From: an uncultured Nitrospira sp.
GTDB taxonomy: Bacteria > Nitrospirota > Nitrospiria > Nitrospirales > Nitrospiraceae
Assembly: GCA_902500995.1 (NCBI GenBank)
Contig: CABVSR010000019.1
Span: 20,762 to 84,761 of the forward strand
DNA: 64,000 bases
Direction of reading: 5' to 3'
The position numbers and the translations under genes are program-made. Shown here piece by piece: positions 8,827-19,655 of the stretch. The notes below the pieces were generated by a model. That model saw only the letters and a list, made by a program, of their open reading frames with translations. It was not told the origin of the DNA and did no database searches. How positions within the stretch are numbered: the stretch's first letter is position 1; each line of letters opens with the position of its first letter.

Positions 8827-9638
8827 GCGCGAGACCTCCTCTGAGAACGCGTGCGCGCCGCCGCCCTCGTCGCAGGCAATTTGGAGAGCGACCGTTCCCA
8901 GGCCTTAAAGTGTTCGAGCATGGCGTGATACGTCGTGTCGAGATGGATCGGGGTCACGGACACCATGCGGCGCTCCAAGGCCTCATGATCGGCGTCCTGC
9001 TTGCGGCTCCATGATTGACGCGTCCCCGCAATCCAATAATATTTTCGCCCCCTGGGATCGACTTTTTCGACAATCGGATTCGTGAAACGACGCCGGCTCA
9101 AACTGGTGACCTTTACGCCCTTGATGGAGCGTAACGGGACATCGGGGATATTCACATTCAAAATGGTTTCCACCGGCAAGCCGTGCTGCAGCACTTGCGC
9201 CGCCACTCGAGCCGCATACCTCGCCCCGACCTCGAACCGGAACGTCGCGCCGCCTTCCTGCGACACCGCCACCGACGGAATGCCGAGGATCGTCCCCTCT
9301 AAGGCGCCCGAGACCGTACCGGAATACATGACATCATCCCCGAGATTGACGCCGCGATTAATCCCCGAGAGAATCAGGGCCGGAGGTCCCGGCAGGACTT
9401 TCACCAGTGCGAGATTGACACAATCCACCGGTGTTCCATTCACCATAAATACACGGGTGGCCATTTTGGTGATGCGGAGCGGCTTGTGCAAGGTGACCGC
9501 ATGTCCCACTGCGGTTCGCTCACGGTCCGGGGCAACCACCCACACTTCCCCCAGCGGGGCGAGTGCAGCCGCGAGGGCATGAATTCCGGGAGAGGCAATC
9601 CCGTCGTCGTTGGTGACCAGAATCCTGACGCGCGCCAC
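8823..9638 (-). CDS. surE: 5'/3'-nucleotidase SurE
   Basis: Metal-dependent nucleotidase that dephosphorylates nucleoside monophosphates and short polyphosphates. The active-site motif ILVTNDDGI is at the N-terminus, and SGINRGVNLGDDVMYSGTVSGA follows near residue 93. At 271 residues it is slightly long, with a basic tail (AARTRSQRRSR). I prefer the GTG at 9638, which has AAGGAG five bases upstream, over the GTG two codons earlier. It is followed by dedA with a 4-base overlap. Confidence 0.95.
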   Translation of the reverse strand: MARVRILVTNDDGIASPGIHALAAALAPLGEVWVVAPDRERTAVGHAVTLHKPLRITKMATRVFMVNGTPVDCVNLALVKVLPGPPALILSGINRGVNLGDDVMYSGTVSGALEGTILGIPSVAVSQEGGATFRFEVGARYAARVAAQVLQHGLPVETILNVNIPDVPLRSIKGVKVTSLSRRRFTNPIVEKVDPRGRKYYWIAGTRQSWSRKQDADHEALERRMVSVTPIHLDTTYHAMLEHFKAWERSLSKLPATRAAARTRSQRRSRA

Positions 9639-9778
9639 AGACACTCCTTCTGCATGAACATGATCGTGAACGGGGAGGAATGAAACCGTTGTCTCAAGGA
9701 TGGCGGGAAGAGGTCGAGAAGGTTCACGGATAGGCGAAGATCAACTGGAACCCTGCATGATGGACTACATCGTGCCGA

Positions 9779-9855
9779 TGGTCGGGGCGGCGGGATTTGA
9801 ACCCACGACCCCTCGCACCCCAAGCGAGTGCGCTACCGGGCTGCGCTACGCCCCG
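9779..9855 (-). tRNA. tRNA-Pro (anticodon TGG)
   Basis: On the minus strand the acceptor 5' arm CGGGGCG (9849-9855) pairs with CGCCCCG near 9783-9789. The D stem is GCGC/GCGC. The anticodon stem CTCGC/GCGAG closes the loop TTGGGGT, giving anticodon TGG. The T arm is GTGGG-TTCAAAT-CCCGC. The CCA end is encoded (9779-9781). It lies between surE and the MerR gene. Confidence 0.96.
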
Positions 9856-9917
9856 ACACGGCCGACATCGATGTGCCCCACACGGTTGGACGCAGCCGCC
9901 CGCATCACCGGAACCGT

Positions 9918-10271
9918 TCACGCTGAATGCGAATCGATCATTCGGATGATCGCCTGGAGATCGCCTCTGACGCGTTGCGCCAGCTCCTTCCGCGATCCGC
10001 TCTTTTTGACGGTGGCCCGTCCACGGCGAGCCCAGTACCGTTTCACGCCGGCCAGCGTATGCCCTTCATCATAGAGCATCCGCTTGATCTCCAGCACCGT
10101 ATCCACATCACGTTGAACATACAACCGCTGATTGCCACGGCTCTTCTTGGGCTTCAGGAAGCTAAATTCCGACTCCCAAAACCGCAAGACATAAGCCGGC
10201 AACTTAGAAATCTTGCTGACTTCGCCGATTTTATAAAAAACCTTACTTCCCAGTCTGGGATCATTCCCCAT
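9918..10271 (-). CDS. MerR family transcriptional regulator
   Basis: 117 residues with an N-terminal winged helix: [20 protein letters not shown], then the RGNQRLY motif near residue 45 and a helical stretch ending in basic residues. There are no cysteines in a metal-binding C-terminus, so it is not a classical metal sensor. It resembles the short MerR proteins that neighbour ihfA in many bacteria. The ATG at 10271 has GAGGA upstream. The target genes are unknown. Confidence 0.9.
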   Translation of the reverse strand: MGNDPRLGSKVFYKIGEVSKISKLPAYVLRFWESEFSFLKPKKSRGNQRLYVQRDVDTVLEIKRMLYDEGHTLAGVKRYWARRGRATVKKSGSRKELAQRVRGDLQAIIRMIDSHSA

Positions 10272-10312
10272 GACCGGTCCTCATGCTGCTTGTGCTCGTG
10301 GCAAGGTAGCGA

Positions 10313-10588
10313 CTAGGAGTTTACGTATTTTTTAAAGACCTGACTGGGCCGAAACGTCACCACGCGACGGGGGGTAATGCCGATTTCTTCGCCGGTTCGC
10401 GGATTACGTCCTTTGCGTGCCCCTTTGCTTCGCACGACAAAATTTCCAAACCCTGCAATTTTGACTGCGTCGCCCTTCTGCAGCACTCCCTTGAGTAGAT
10501 TGAGCACGAGTTCGACGATATCAGCTGCATCGTTTTTGGACACTCCGACCTGTTTGAAGATTTCGTTCGCGATATCCGCCTTTCTCAT
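10313..10588 (-). CDS. ihfA: Integration host factor / HU-family protein (IHF alpha-like)
   Basis: 91-residue nucleoid protein that bends DNA. It starts MRKADIANEIFKQVGV and has the GFGNF motif followed by the DNA-binding arm with GRNPRTGEEI and the end RPSQVFKKYVN. The arm sequence and length fit IHF alpha better than HU, although in this phylum it may act as a homodimer. I choose the ATG at 10588, preceded by GGGGGGAAAGG, rather than the longer frame from 10609. The MerR gene follows 42 bases downstream. Confidence 0.88.
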   Translation of the reverse strand: MRKADIANEIFKQVGVSKNDAADIVELVLNLLKGVLQKGDAVKIAGFGNFVVRSKGARKGRNPRTGEEIGITPRRVVTFRPSQVFKKYVNS

Positions 10589-10671
10589 GCCTTTCCCCCC
10601 GCCATCCACTAGAGTCGTTCCTTAGGAAGTGCTTGTTGGTGTCGAGCGTCCAAGACACAGAATTTCCCCAT

Positions 10672-10700
10672 AAGTTACGTGAGGTTATCTGGGCTGTCAA
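10672..10700 (-). promoter_or_regulatory. sigma70-type promoter for ihfA
   Basis: On the minus strand a perfect TTGACA (10695-10700) is followed 17 bases later by TAACTT (10672-10677). The start point would be near 10665, some 77 bases before the ihfA start codon. Confidence 0.5.
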
Positions 10701-10733
10701 GGATTATGTGTGCCACGTGGAGGTAAAACAACT

Positions 10734-12377
10734 TCAGCGACCGGCAAGAAGCAATTTGTACTCGATGCTATCGGCCAACGCCTGCCAACTGGCTTCCATG
10801 ATATTTTCCGAGACCCCCACCGTCCCCCATTTGTCCTTGTGATCGCCCGATTCAATGAGGACGCGCACCTTTGATTCCGTACCCTTGTCGGCGGACAGTA
10901 CCCGCACCTTGTAGTCGAGGAGTTTGACCTCCCGCAGTTGCGGATAAAACTTCTCCAATGCTTTCCTCAAGGCATGGTCCAGCGCATTCACCGGTCCGGC
11001 TCCCACAGCAGCCGTATGTTCGACGACGTCTCCCACCTTCACCATGACTGTCGCTTCCGACAGCAAGAGCCCGTGTTCCTGTTTCTTTTCGACGATCACC
11101 CGGAAGCCCAGCAACTGAAAAGACGGGCGATGACTCCCCATCGCTTTGCGCATCAACAATTCAAAGGACCCTTCGGCGCCTTCAAATTGATAGCCCTGAC
11201 TTTCGCGCTCCTTCAGCGTCTCGACGAGCTCCTGGAGCTTCGCATGATTTTTGGTCAACGAAATGCCATAGGCTTCGACCTTCTCCATCAAGCCGCTGCG
11301 TCCCGCATAATCGGACACCAGAATGCGGCGGCGGTTTCCGACGACGGCAGGATCGATGTGTTCGTAGGTCGCGGCATTCTTGAGGACGGCATGGATATGC
11401 ACGCCGCCCTTGTGCGCAAAGGCCGCATCGCCGACATAGGGCTGGCGCTTGTTCGGCATCAGATTGGCAATTTCCGTCACGAATCCCGAGACGTCCTTCA
11501 GCCGCGTCAGTTTATTGCCGAGGGCCGGGCGCTGCATTTTCAGCTGGAGATTGGGGATGATGGAGCAGAGATTCGCATTGCCGCACCGCTCGCCGATGCC
11601 GTTGATCGTACCCTGCACCTGTAGAATCCCGGACTCCACGGCGACGAGTGAATTCGCCACCGCCATTTCGCTGTCGTTATGCGCGTGAATGCCCAAGGGG
11701 ACGGGGCACTCCTGCTTGACCACCCGGCAAATTTCCCGAATCTCCCACGGCATCGTACCGCCGTTCGTATCGCACAGAATAACGCGCTCGGCACCGCCCG
11801 CAATGGCTCGACGAATGGTCTGCAGCGCATAATCGGGATTGGCCTTATACCCGTCGAAAAAATGTTCCGCGTCATAAAACACGCGCCGATCCTTGGAGCG
11901 CAGATAATGAATGGAGTCTTCGATGAGCTCCAAATTCTTCGCGAGCGCAATGCCTAGGGCATCGGTCACCTGGAACGACCAACTCTTCCCGAACAGCGTG
12001 ATAGTCGGGGTGCCCGAATCCAGCAACGCCTGAAGATTTTTGTCTTTCCGTACCGGATTGCTGGCTTTCCGCGTCGAGCCGAACGCCACGACGGTGGCAT
12101 TCCGAAACGGAATGGTTTTGATTTGCCTGAAGAACTCAATGTCCTTCGGGTTTGCCCCCGGCCATCCTCCCTCGATGAAGTGCACACCGAGTTCATCGAG
12201 CTGCTGCGCGACGCGAAGCTTATCCTCTACGGAGAAGCTCACGTCCTCCGCCTGAGCCCCGTCACGCAACGTCGTGTCGTAGATTTCCAAGGCGGAGGTC
12301 TGCGCGGCGGTGAGCGCCGGCAGGTGAGTCGATTCCTGATCGGAGGATCGGCGCGATGCTGTCGTTCGACGTTTCAT
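10734..12377 (-). CDS. cimA: (R)-citramalate synthase CimA
   Basis: Condenses pyruvate and acetyl-CoA to citramalate, giving a threonine-independent route to 2-oxobutyrate and isoleucine. The N-terminal TIM barrel opens IYDTTLRDGAQAEDVSFSVE, with the HAHNDSEMAVANS metal motif near residue 220 and GNANL following. The C-terminal LeuA-type allosteric domain begins near residue 400. The length (547) and the AEDVSFS reading fit CimA rather than 2-isopropylmalate synthase. The ATG at 12377 lacks a clear ribosome site; an upstream start inside lysC remains possible. Last gene of the aspartate-family operon. Confidence 0.9.
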   Translation of the reverse strand: MKRRTTASRRSSDQESTHLPALTAAQTSALEIYDTTLRDGAQAEDVSFSVEDKLRVAQQLDELGVHFIEGGWPGANPKDIEFFRQIKTIPFRNATVVAFGSTRKASNPVRKDKNLQALLDSGTPTITLFGKSWSFQVTDALGIALAKNLELIEDSIHYLRSKDRRVFYDAEHFFDGYKANPDYALQTIRRAIAGGAERVILCDTNGGTMPWEIREICRVVKQECPVPLGIHAHNDSEMAVANSLVAVESGILQVQGTINGIGERCGNANLCSIIPNLQLKMQRPALGNKLTRLKDVSGFVTEIANLMPNKRQPYVGDAAFAHKGGVHIHAVLKNAATYEHIDPAVVGNRRRILVSDYAGRSGLMEKVEAYGISLTKNHAKLQELVETLKERESQGYQFEGAEGSFELLMRKAMGSHRPSFQLLGFRVIVEKKQEHGLLLSEATVMVKVGDVVEHTAAVGAGPVNALDHALRKALEKFYPQLREVKLLDYKVRVLSADKGTESKVRVLIESGDHKDKWGTVGVSENIMEASWQALADSIEYKLLLAGR

Positions 12378-12453
12378 AAATATGCGCGTTAATCGGCGTT
12401 GGGTGACGTGTCGAGGAGCCCGCTTGGCCGGCGGACCTGTTCCACCATGGCCG

Positions 12454-13689
12454 TCAGCCGAGGGCCGGCGTCGTGACGCGATCCAGACCGAACGCCGTAT
12501 GGAGCGTCCGCATGGCCAGTTCCAGATATTTCTCCTCGATGACACAAGAGATTTTGATTTCCGATGTGCTGATCATCATGATATTGACGCCCTCGCGCGA
12601 CAGCACCTCGAACATTTTCGCCGCCACCCCGGAATGAGACCGCATGCCCACTCCGATCAGCGACACTTTGGCAATGGATTCGGTCACTGCCACCGATCGC
12701 GCACCGATTTCCTGAGACAATCGCTGTACGAGATCAACGGCCTGGCGCAGATCCGGCTTCGGCACCGTAAACGAAATGTCGGTCATGGACGCCTGGCTGA
12801 CGTTTTGAATAATCATATCCACGACGATATTGGCATTGGCCACCGCACTGAATACCCGCGCGGCGATTCCGGGGCGATCGGGCACACCCACAATCGTGAT
12901 CTTGGCCTGATTACGGTCCCCCGTCACACCCGATACCATGACCCCTTCCATATCGGCATCTTCACGTGTCACGAGTGTTCCCTTTCCTTCCTTGAAGCTT
13001 GAATTGACCTCCACCGGAACGGAATATTTGGCGGCAAATTCAACCGAGCGGCTCTGTAACACCTTGGCGCCGAGGCTCGCCATTTCCAGCATCTCCTCAT
13101 ACGAAATCTTCTCGAGGCGCCGCGCGGCCGGTACGATATTGGGATCGGCCGTATAGACCCCGTCGACATCCGTATAAATAATGCAGCGATCGGCTTTCAA
13201 TGCCGCCGCCAACGCCACTGCGGTCAAATCAGATCCTCCGCGACCCAACGTCGTGACATCCGAACTGGCGTTAATCCCCTGAAACCCGGCGACAACCGGA
13301 ACAACGCCTCCGGCCAGAGCCTCTTTGATGCGTTCGGCCGTGACACGGGAAATTCTCGCCTTGGTATGTGCGCTGTCGGTATGAATGCCGACCTGCCGGC
13401 CCGTGAAGGAACGGGCGTTGACGCCTCGCCCCCGGAGCTCCATGGCCAATAGGGCAATGGTCACCCGTTCTCCCGTGGACAGCAGCATGTCCAGCTCGCG
13501 CTCATCCGGGGAGCTGGTCGCCTCATGCGCCAACTTGAGCAGTCGATCCGTTTCGCCGCTCATGGCCGACAGCACCACGACCACCTGATGCCCGTCTTTC
13601 TGCGCGCGGGCAACCCGTTCGGCAACGCGATGAATCCGCTCAATATTCCCGACCGAGGTACCGCCGTATTTTTGAACGATCAGTGCCAC
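12454..13689 (-). CDS. lysC: Aspartate kinase
   Basis: First step of the lysine, threonine and methionine pathway. The 411 residues start with [15 protein letters not shown], have the catalytic [16 protein letters not shown] region near residue 165, and end with two ACT domains (about 265-400) for feedback by lysine or threonine. The start codon is GTG, five bases after the apgM stop. It forms one unit with hom and thrC upstream and cimA downstream. Confidence 0.95.
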   Translation of the reverse strand: MALIVQKYGGTSVGNIERIHRVAERVARAQKDGHQVVVVLSAMSGETDRLLKLAHEATSSPDERELDMLLSTGERVTIALLAMELRGRGVNARSFTGRQVGIHTDSAHTKARISRVTAERIKEALAGGVVPVVAGFQGINASSDVTTLGRGGSDLTAVALAAALKADRCIIYTDVDGVYTADPNIVPAARRLEKISYEEMLEMASLGAKVLQSRSVEFAAKYSVPVEVNSSFKEGKGTLVTREDADMEGVMVSGVTGDRNQAKITIVGVPDRPGIAARVFSAVANANIVVDMIIQNVSQASMTDISFTVPKPDLRQAVDLVQRLSQEIGARSVAVTESIAKVSLIGVGMRSHSGVAAKMFEVLSREGVNIMMISTSEIKISCVIEEKYLELAMRTLHTAFGLDRVTTPALG

Positions 13690-13694
13690 AACCT

Positions 13695-14945
13695 TTACGC
13701 TCCGCGAGGGAATAACCGCAGCATCAGCTTGGTGGCATCACGAGGCGCGGATCCGGCGATGGTCTTGTCCTGCTCGTGAAAGCGGGTCTCCGAGCCGCCC
13801 GGCGATTCAGCACCACTGTCGCACAAGGCATACAAAATCGGCGGGACCTCTGACCCATGCCCTTTCGCCAAACCGGGATCGCAGACCACCAGCAGCCGGT
13901 ACGCCGGATACTTTGCCAAGGCCGCCACGATCGGCCCGATCACCTGGGCATCGAACCGTTCGATGGCCCGCACCTTGTCATGGACATCGGTCGCGTGCAG
14001 CACATCGTCCGACAAACCGGCATGGAGATAGACGAAATCTTTTTTCGCCAACTCTTGAGCGACCGCATTCACACAGCCGGCGAATGTGTCCGATTCATCG
14101 CCATTGTCGGGAGGCAGCTCGGCCGCCTCCAATCCGGCGCACAAGCCGACTCCACGGTGCACATCACTGGCCGACACGACGACACCGGTGGTCTGATAGC
14201 GCTCGGGCACCGGGGGCCATAGCGGAGCGCGCCCCTGTCCCCACAACCAGAGACAATTGGCCGGCTTCAGCCCTTCTTGTTCGCGCTCTTCGTTGACCGG
14301 ATGGTCGCGAAGAATAAAGAACGACGCGTCCATGATTTTCCGCAACACGTCAGCGCCATCCCCGGCCGGCAATGCCTCGGCGATCGATCGTCCGACTAGC
14401 TGCTGTGGATCGACACAGGTCGCGCGCGATTTTCCTCCGACCCATACCATTAAGTGCCGATGACCGGAACCAGGATAAAATTGAATACTCTCCGACCCCA
14501 GCTGTTCGTTGACGGCTTCCACTAACTCCCGGGCTTGTTCCGTTTCAATGAGCCCGGCGGTCGCATCTTCCATGACCACATGCGGCCCCAGTTTCTTGAT
14601 GTCGAGGGCGCGGTCCTTCCCGGCGGAGGCGGATTCGCCTCGTACCGTGACCATTGTGCAACGGAACACGACATCCTGCTCACCCACCGTCACCCCGAGG
14701 CCTGCGGCTTCCAGAGGACCAGGCCCGGGATAATACTTCTTAGGATCGTACCCCAGGACGGCAACCGCGGTGACATCGCTGCCCGTGGTGCCCGCGTCGG
14801 AAGGCAGGCTTAACAGTCCCACTTCTGCGCGCTGAGCGATCTGATCAAGATACGGCGTCTTGGCCGCCTGGAGAGGCGTGCACCCGCCGAGTTCAGCACA
14901 GGCAAGGTCAGCCATCCCGTCGGCATGCAGGATCAAATATTTCAT
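13695..14945 (-). CDS. apgM: ApgM-family (cofactor-independent phosphoglycerate mutase-like) protein, possible homoserine kinase substitute
   Basis: Alkaline-phosphatase-superfamily protein of 416 residues. The metal-binding start is [10 protein letters not shown], and the nucleophile serine is in [15 protein letters not shown] near residue 56; the C-terminal metal ligands lie in the [11 protein letters not shown] and KGHGSEVPP regions. Canonical activity is 3- to 2-phosphoglycerate interconversion. However, the gene lies between thrC and lysC, and members in this context have been predicted to replace homoserine kinase (thrB). No thrB is visible in the operon. The kinase role is inference from context. 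Confidence 0.85.
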   Translation of the reverse strand: MKYLILHADGMADLACAELGGCTPLQAAKTPYLDQIAQRAEVGLLSLPSDAGTTGSDVTAVAVLGYDPKKYYPGPGPLEAAGLGVTVGEQDVVFRCTMVTVRGESASAGKDRALDIKKLGPHVVMEDATAGLIETEQARELVEAVNEQLGSESIQFYPGSGHRHLMVWVGGKSRATCVDPQQLVGRSIAEALPAGDGADVLRKIMDASFFILRDHPVNEEREQEGLKPANCLWLWGQGRAPLWPPVPERYQTTGVVVSASDVHRGVGLCAGLEAAELPPDNGDESDTFAGCVNAVAQELAKKDFVYLHAGLSDDVLHATDVHDKVRAIERFDAQVIGPIVAALAKYPAYRLLVVCDPGLAKGHGSEVPPILYALCDSGAESPGGSETRFHEQDKTIAGSAPRDATKLMLRLFPRGA

Positions 14946-14963
14946 GCAATGTTCCTGAGGTAA

Positions 14964-16022
14964 TCAGACATGAAGGAGGCGGGCCACATCATCGCGGGTG
15001 GCTTTCACCGTTTGAGGCTGACGTGAAATGCCGATCGCCGTATCGGCATCTTTCAAACCGTGCCCGGTTAACGTGCAGACAACCGTGGCACCTTCTTTTA
15101 ATTTCCCGGCTTGGCTCAATTTAATGACACCGGCCACCGAGGTGGCAGAGGCGGGTTCGCAAAAGACCCCTTCTTCCCTCGCGACCAAGGCGTAGGCATG
15201 GAGAATTTCTTCATCTGTGACCATATCGATGGCACCCGACGATTCTCCCACCGCCGTCAGGGCCGCCTGCCAGCTGGCCGGGTTGCCGATCCGTATCGCC
15301 GTCGCCACAGTCTGCGGCTCTGCCACCACATGCCCCAAGACAATGGGCGCGGCCCCGGCAGCCTGGAAACCCATCATGCGCGGCAACCGCGTCGTTTGGT
15401 TGGCCGCCCGATACTCGCGATAGCCATTCCAATAGGCGGTGATATTACCCGCATTCCCCACAGGAAGTACATGGAGAGTCGGCGCGTCACCAAGATCGTC
15501 GCAAATCTCCATGGCCGCCGTCTTTTGACCTTGGATACGGAAGGGGTTGAGCGAATTCACTAACTCCACCGGGTAGGTCGCCGACAACTCTTTCACAATC
15601 GTTAAGGCCTGATCGAAGTTTCCTTCCACCTGAATCACGGTGGCCTGATGCATCATGGCCTGCGACAACTTGCCGAGGGCGATTTTCCCGGCCGGAATGA
15701 GGACATACACAGCAATTCCAGCCCGCGCCCCATAGGCCGCGGCCGATGCGGACGTATTGCCGGTGGAGGCGCAAATGACGGCTTTGGCGCCTCCTTCGAC
15801 GGCTTTGGAAATGGCCATCGTCATGCCTCGGTCTTTGAACGACCCTGTCGGGTTCATGCCCTCGTACTTGAGGTAGAGATCCACGCCGGGGGCAATTTTT
15901 TTGGCGAGCCGCGCCGCGCGAATCAATGGCGTATTGCCTTCTCCCAGCGTGATGACCGGCGTCTGAGCCGTCACGGGCAAGAACTTCCGGTATTCCTCGA
16001 TAATGCCGCGCCAGCGAGTCAT
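14964..16022 (-). CDS. thrC: Threonine synthase
   Basis: PLP enzyme converting O-phosphohomoserine to threonine. The 352-residue form begins near [14 protein letters not shown]; the PLP lysine is in [14 protein letters not shown] near residue 63, and the phosphate-binding loop is PVGNAGNIT near 186. It is the short (plant-like, class 2) type without the N-terminal extension. It sits between hom and the ApgM gene, as expected for a threonine operon. Confidence 0.95.
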   Translation of the reverse strand: MTRWRGIIEEYRKFLPVTAQTPVITLGEGNTPLIRAARLAKKIAPGVDLYLKYEGMNPTGSFKDRGMTMAISKAVEGGAKAVICASTGNTSASAAAYGARAGIAVYVLIPAGKIALGKLSQAMMHQATVIQVEGNFDQALTIVKELSATYPVELVNSLNPFRIQGQKTAAMEICDDLGDAPTLHVLPVGNAGNITAYWNGYREYRAANQTTRLPRMMGFQAAGAAPIVLGHVVAEPQTVATAIRIGNPASWQAALTAVGESSGAIDMVTDEEILHAYALVAREEGVFCEPASATSVAGVIKLSQAGKLKEGATVVCTLTGHGLKDADTAIGISRQPQTVKATRDDVARLLHV

Positions 16023-16069
16023 AACGATCTATTCAACCACCTTCTTCAGCGCACCGGAGCATCGCCCTC

Positions 16070-17383
16070 TCATTCGTCCCGCCCTTCAACCCTAATCAGT
16101 GTCGTCGGTTCCGAGATGTACGGCATCGGGTTGATTTCGCGAAGGGCGTTTTGAATATCGCGCTCTTTGGCCATATGCGTCATGATGACGACGGGAACGG
16201 TCTGACCTTCTTTGCGTCCCTGCTGCAACACGGAGGAAATGCTGATGCCGTAACGACCCAACACGCCGGCAATCTGAGACAGCACGCCAGGCCGATCCAG
16301 AACCATGAAGCGAATGTAATACAAGGAGGTGATTTCCTCCATCGGCCGTATACGCCGCGGCAGCCTTTGATCCGGCTGATAGGAGGCAGGCGGCACACGT
16401 CCCGTGGCATTCTTGAGCATGTCGCGCGCAATAGACATGACATCGCTCACCACGGCACTCCCTGTCGGCATCGACCCCGCGCCACGACCGTACAGCACCA
16501 CATCTTCGACGGCATCACCTACTAACTGAATGGCATTATACACACCATCCACTTTCGCAATTTGTGATGCGGACGGCACCATGGTGGGGTGCACCCGGGC
16601 TTCAATTTCTCCGTCGGAACACTTCGCAATCGCCAGCAGCTTGATGGTAAATCCGAACTCCTTCGCATAGGCGATATCCAGCGGAGTGAGACCGGTGATG
16701 CCCTCGGTGTAAATCTCTTTGAAGTTGACCGGAGTGCCATAGGCCAGACTCACCATGATGGTGAGCTTATGGGCCGAATCGATACCGGCGACATCAAAGG
16801 TGGGATCGGCCTCGGCATATCCGGCGCGCTTGGCCTCCTCCAAGACGACCTCGAACCGTTGTCCTTCGCTGGTCATCCGGCTCAGAATGTAATTGGAGGT
16901 GCCATTGATGATCCCATAGATCGATTGGATGTTGTTGGCAGCCAAGCCTTCCGTGAGGGCGCGAATGACGGGAATTCCTCCACCCACACTCGCCTCAAAT
17001 CCGAGGTCGATCCCTTGGCGGGACGCGGCGGCGAAAATTTCTTCTCCATGCACAGCCAGAAGCGCCTTATTCGCGGTCACCACGTGCTTGCCTCGCTGCA
17101 CGGCCTCTAAGATAACGCGTTTCGCAGCGTCATATCCGCCCATCAGCTCGATCACGATATCCACACGCGGATCCGCCAAGACCTGCTGGATATCCGTCGT
17201 CAACAGGCCCGGCGGAATCGCGATGCCTCGATCACGCGTGATATCCAAGTCTGCAATCCGCAGCAGTTTGATCGGCACACCGACCCGGCGACGGATCAGG
17301 TCGGCATTCTCAATCAGCACCCGCGCCACCCCGGTGCCGACCGTTCCGAACCCGATCAGTCCGACCCCGATTTCAGTTTTCAT
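16070..17383 (-). CDS. hom: Homoserine dehydrogenase
   Basis: NAD(P)-dependent reduction of aspartate semialdehyde to homoserine. The Rossmann motif is [12 protein letters not shown] at the N-terminus; the catalytic domain has the [12 protein letters not shown] and the Lys in [13 protein letters not shown]. The C-terminal ACT domain (about 350-430) starts [18 protein letters not shown] and allows threonine feedback. 437 residues is normal. The start overlaps the alaC stop as ATGA. Confidence 0.96.
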   Translation of the reverse strand: MKTEIGVGLIGFGTVGTGVARVLIENADLIRRRVGVPIKLLRIADLDITRDRGIAIPPGLLTTDIQQVLADPRVDIVIELMGGYDAAKRVILEAVQRGKHVVTANKALLAVHGEEIFAAASRQGIDLGFEASVGGGIPVIRALTEGLAANNIQSIYGIINGTSNYILSRMTSEGQRFEVVLEEAKRAGYAEADPTFDVAGIDSAHKLTIMVSLAYGTPVNFKEIYTEGITGLTPLDIAYAKEFGFTIKLLAIAKCSDGEIEARVHPTMVPSASQIAKVDGVYNAIQLVGDAVEDVVLYGRGAGSMPTGSAVVSDVMSIARDMLKNATGRVPPASYQPDQRLPRRIRPMEEITSLYYIRFMVLDRPGVLSQIAGVLGRYGISISSVLQQGRKEGQTVPVVIMTHMAKERDIQNALREINPMPYISEPTTLIRVEGRDE

Positions 17384-18576
17384 GATTCCTGATCATCCAG
17401 ATTCAACACTTTCCGGATCCCGCGGAGCGCCTGCCGCGTGCGGTGTTCATTTTCCACCAACGCAAACCGCACGAATTCATCCCCGCCTTCCCCGAATCCG
17501 ATGCCCGGCGAGACCGCCACTTTGGCTTCGCGGAGCAACAATTTTGAAAACTCCAGTGACCCCATGTGCCGGAACGGATCCGGGATGCGGGCCCAGACGA
17601 ACATGGTCGCGCGGGGCAACGCCACGGGCCAACCGATGCGATTGAGCCCGTTCACCAAGACATTCCGCCGATTTTGATAGCGCTGCACAACGTCTTTGAC
17701 GCAGTCTTGCGGTCCATTCAGCGCGACGGTACTGGCTATTTGAATGGGTTGAAATATCCCGTAGTCGAGATAGCTCTTCAGCTTCGCGAGGGCGCCCACC
17801 ACCTCACGGTTGCCGACACAAAATCCGACTCGCCATCCGGGCATGTTATAGGCCTTGGAGAGCGTGTAAAACTCGACGCCCACATCCTTCGCCTCAGGCA
17901 CTTGGAGAAAGCTCGGCGCCTTATACCCGTCGAACGCAATATCCGCATACGCCAGATCGTGAATGACAATCACGTCGTGTTCCTTGGCAAACGCGACGAT
18001 TTTTTTGAAAAATTCGAGATCGACCACTGCGGTGGTGGGGTTATGGGGGAAATTGATGACCAGAATACGAGGCCGCGGGAGGGTCTGGCGATAGACCCGC
18101 AGCAGATCGTCGAAGAAATCGCTGTCCTGGCGCAGCTCAATGCCGCGCACTTCGCCGCCCGCGATAATAAAACTGTACATGTGAATGGGGTACGTCGGCG
18201 TGGGAGTGAGCACCACATCGCCCGGCCCGATCGTGGCCAACGCCAGATGCGCGAGGCCTTCTTTCGAGCCGATGGTGACGATCGCTTCGGTCTCAGGATC
18301 CAGCTCGACATCATAGTTGCGCTTGTACCAGCCCGTAATCGCATGGCGCAATTTGGTGATGCCCCGCGACGCTGAATAGCGATGGTTCTTCGCTTTCTTG
18401 GACGCCTCGATCAGTTTGTCGACAATGTGGGGCGGCGTGGGCTGATCCGGATTACCCATCCCGAAGTCGATGATATCCTCGCCCCGTTGGCGCGCTTCCA
18501 GCTTCAGGCTTTGTACCTGGGCAAATACGTATGGAGGCAGTCGTTTGATGCGGTAAAAACCGTCGCTGATCGACAT
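17380..18576 (-). CDS. alaC: AlaC-type alanine (class I) aminotransferase
   Basis: PLP aminotransferase of 398 residues. The sequence closely follows E. coli Ala[41 protein letters not shown], and the PLP-lysine segment [14 protein letters not shown] near residue 240. It probably makes alanine from pyruvate and glutamate; a role in aspartate or methionine transamination is possible given its place at the head of the hom-thrC operon. A strong promoter lies 72-100 bases upstream. Confidence 0.87.
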   Translation of the reverse strand: MSISDGFYRIKRLPPYVFAQVQSLKLEARQRGEDIIDFGMGNPDQPTPPHIVDKLIEASKKAKNHRYSASRGITKLRHAITGWYKRNYDVELDPETEAIVTIGSKEGLAHLALATIGPGDVVLTPTPTYPIHMYSFIIAGGEVRGIELRQDSDFFDDLLRVYRQTLPRPRILVINFPHNPTTAVVDLEFFKKIVAFAKEHDVIVIHDLAYADIAFDGYKAPSFLQVPEAKDVGVEFYTLSKAYNMPGWRVGFCVGNREVVGALAKLKSYLDYGIFQPIQIASTVALNGPQDCVKDVVQRYQNRRNVLVNGLNRIGWPVALPRATMFVWARIPDPFRHMGSLEFSKLLLREAKVAVSPGIGFGEGGDEFVRFALVENEHRTRQALRGIRKVLNLDDQES

Positions 18577-18647
18577 GGATGTGTCAGGCTCCTACTGGCG
18601 GGTCCTCTGCTGAACGGGCTGAGTCGTCACGCCTCTGAAAGGGGCGT

Positions 18648-18676
18648 ATTTTAATGGAGCCCTCGGAATGAGTCAA
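18648..18676 (-). promoter_or_regulatory. sigma70-type promoter of the alaC-hom-thrC-apgM-lysC-cimA operon
   Basis: On the minus strand, TTGACT (18671-18676) and TAAAAT (18648-18653) are 17 bases apart, matching 5 of 6 consensus bases each. It lies in the 298-base divergent gap between alaC and pdxJ, which contains no gene. I saw no T-box, riboswitch or leader peptide in the short leader. Confidence 0.65.
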
Positions 18677-18874
18677 TTTCACGTATGTTTCTGTGGACTT
18701 GCGGCTTGCCGTTCATCCCAGAACGCGGCAAACACATAGTCGCACGGTGAGAGAACGTGTCTTGCCCCGCCCCACCTTCTTCTGCTAATAATGCCTCAGA
18801 AACGACAGAATTGTCTATGAATTTCGACCAGTTCCGAAATCTTTCTCCAGCGTCACGGGTAGTGCGGAGGTGTA

Positions 18875-19588
18875 ATGGCTCGACTGGGCGTCAATATCGA
18901 TCATGTGGCAACACTCCGGCAGGCGCGTGGGGGGAGCGATCCCGATCCCCTGACCGCCGCGATTCTCGTCGAACTCGCCGGCGCAGACGGCCTGGTCGTG
19001 CATCTCCGGGAAGATCGCCGGCATATTCAAGACCGCGACCTCACGATGCTGCGGGAAATCGTTCGAACCAAGCTGGATTTGGAGATGGCCGCCGATGACG
19101 CCATGGCCAAAATCGCCCTCAGCGTGAAACCTGATCTGGTCACGCTGGTTCCCGAACGCCGCCAAGAGCTGACTACCGAAGGCGGCTTGGACGTCGCCAA
19201 CCATCGCGAGCGCATCCAAAAGATCGTCGATTTGCTGCGGGATGGCGGGATTCCGACCAGTTTGTTCATCGAACCCAGCCTGGATCAAATCAAAGCCGCT
19301 CATAAAATCGGCGCAGCCTATGTCGAGTTGCACACTGGTCGTTATGCCAACGCCAAACGGTCCAAGGAGGAAGACGAGGAATTTGAGGCGATTACCCAGG
19401 CGGCAAAACTGGCCTATAAACTCGGCCTTGGCGTGAGCGCCGGCCACGGGCTGACCTATAAAAATGTGAAACGGCTTGCCAAACTACCGGAGATCGTCGA
19501 ATTCAACATCGGCCACAGCATTATCGCCCGATCCGTCATGGTCGGGCTCGTGCAGGCTGTTCGCGAAATGAAGGAGTTAGTGAGCTAG
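18875..19588 (+). CDS. pdxJ: Pyridoxine 5'-phosphate synthase PdxJ
   Basis: Condenses 1-deoxyxylulose 5-phosphate with 3-amino-2-oxopropyl phosphate to PNP, the last step of DXP-dependent vitamin B6 synthesis. 237 residues, starting [17 protein letters not shown], with the [17 protein letters not shown] and [11 protein letters not shown] signatures and the phosphate-binding end [20 protein letters not shown] lies five bases before the ATG. It heads a plus-strand operon with nnr, tsaE, the lapA-like gene and mutS. Confidence 0.97.
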   Translation: MARLGVNIDHVATLRQARGGSDPDPLTAAILVELAGADGLVVHLREDRRHIQDRDLTMLREIVRTKLDLEMAADDAMAKIALSVKPDLVTLVPERRQELTTEGGLDVANHRERIQKIVDLLRDGGIPTSLFIEPSLDQIKAAHKIGAAYVELHTGRYANAKRSKEEDEEFEAITQAAKLAYKLGLGVSAGHGLTYKNVKRLAKLPEIVEFNIGHSIIARSVMVGLVQAVREMKELVS

Positions 19589-19655
19589 CCGGTTCCCTTG
19601 CGTACGCCACGGCCATACTTCCCGCCGCCCAGAATTGGCCGGAGACCCGAGTAAC

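Noticed and set aside
9700..10074. Plus-strand frame over the tRNA-Pro gene
   Set aside because: It translates through the tRNA and opposite the MerR gene; its apparent motifs come from the tRNA T-arm sequence.
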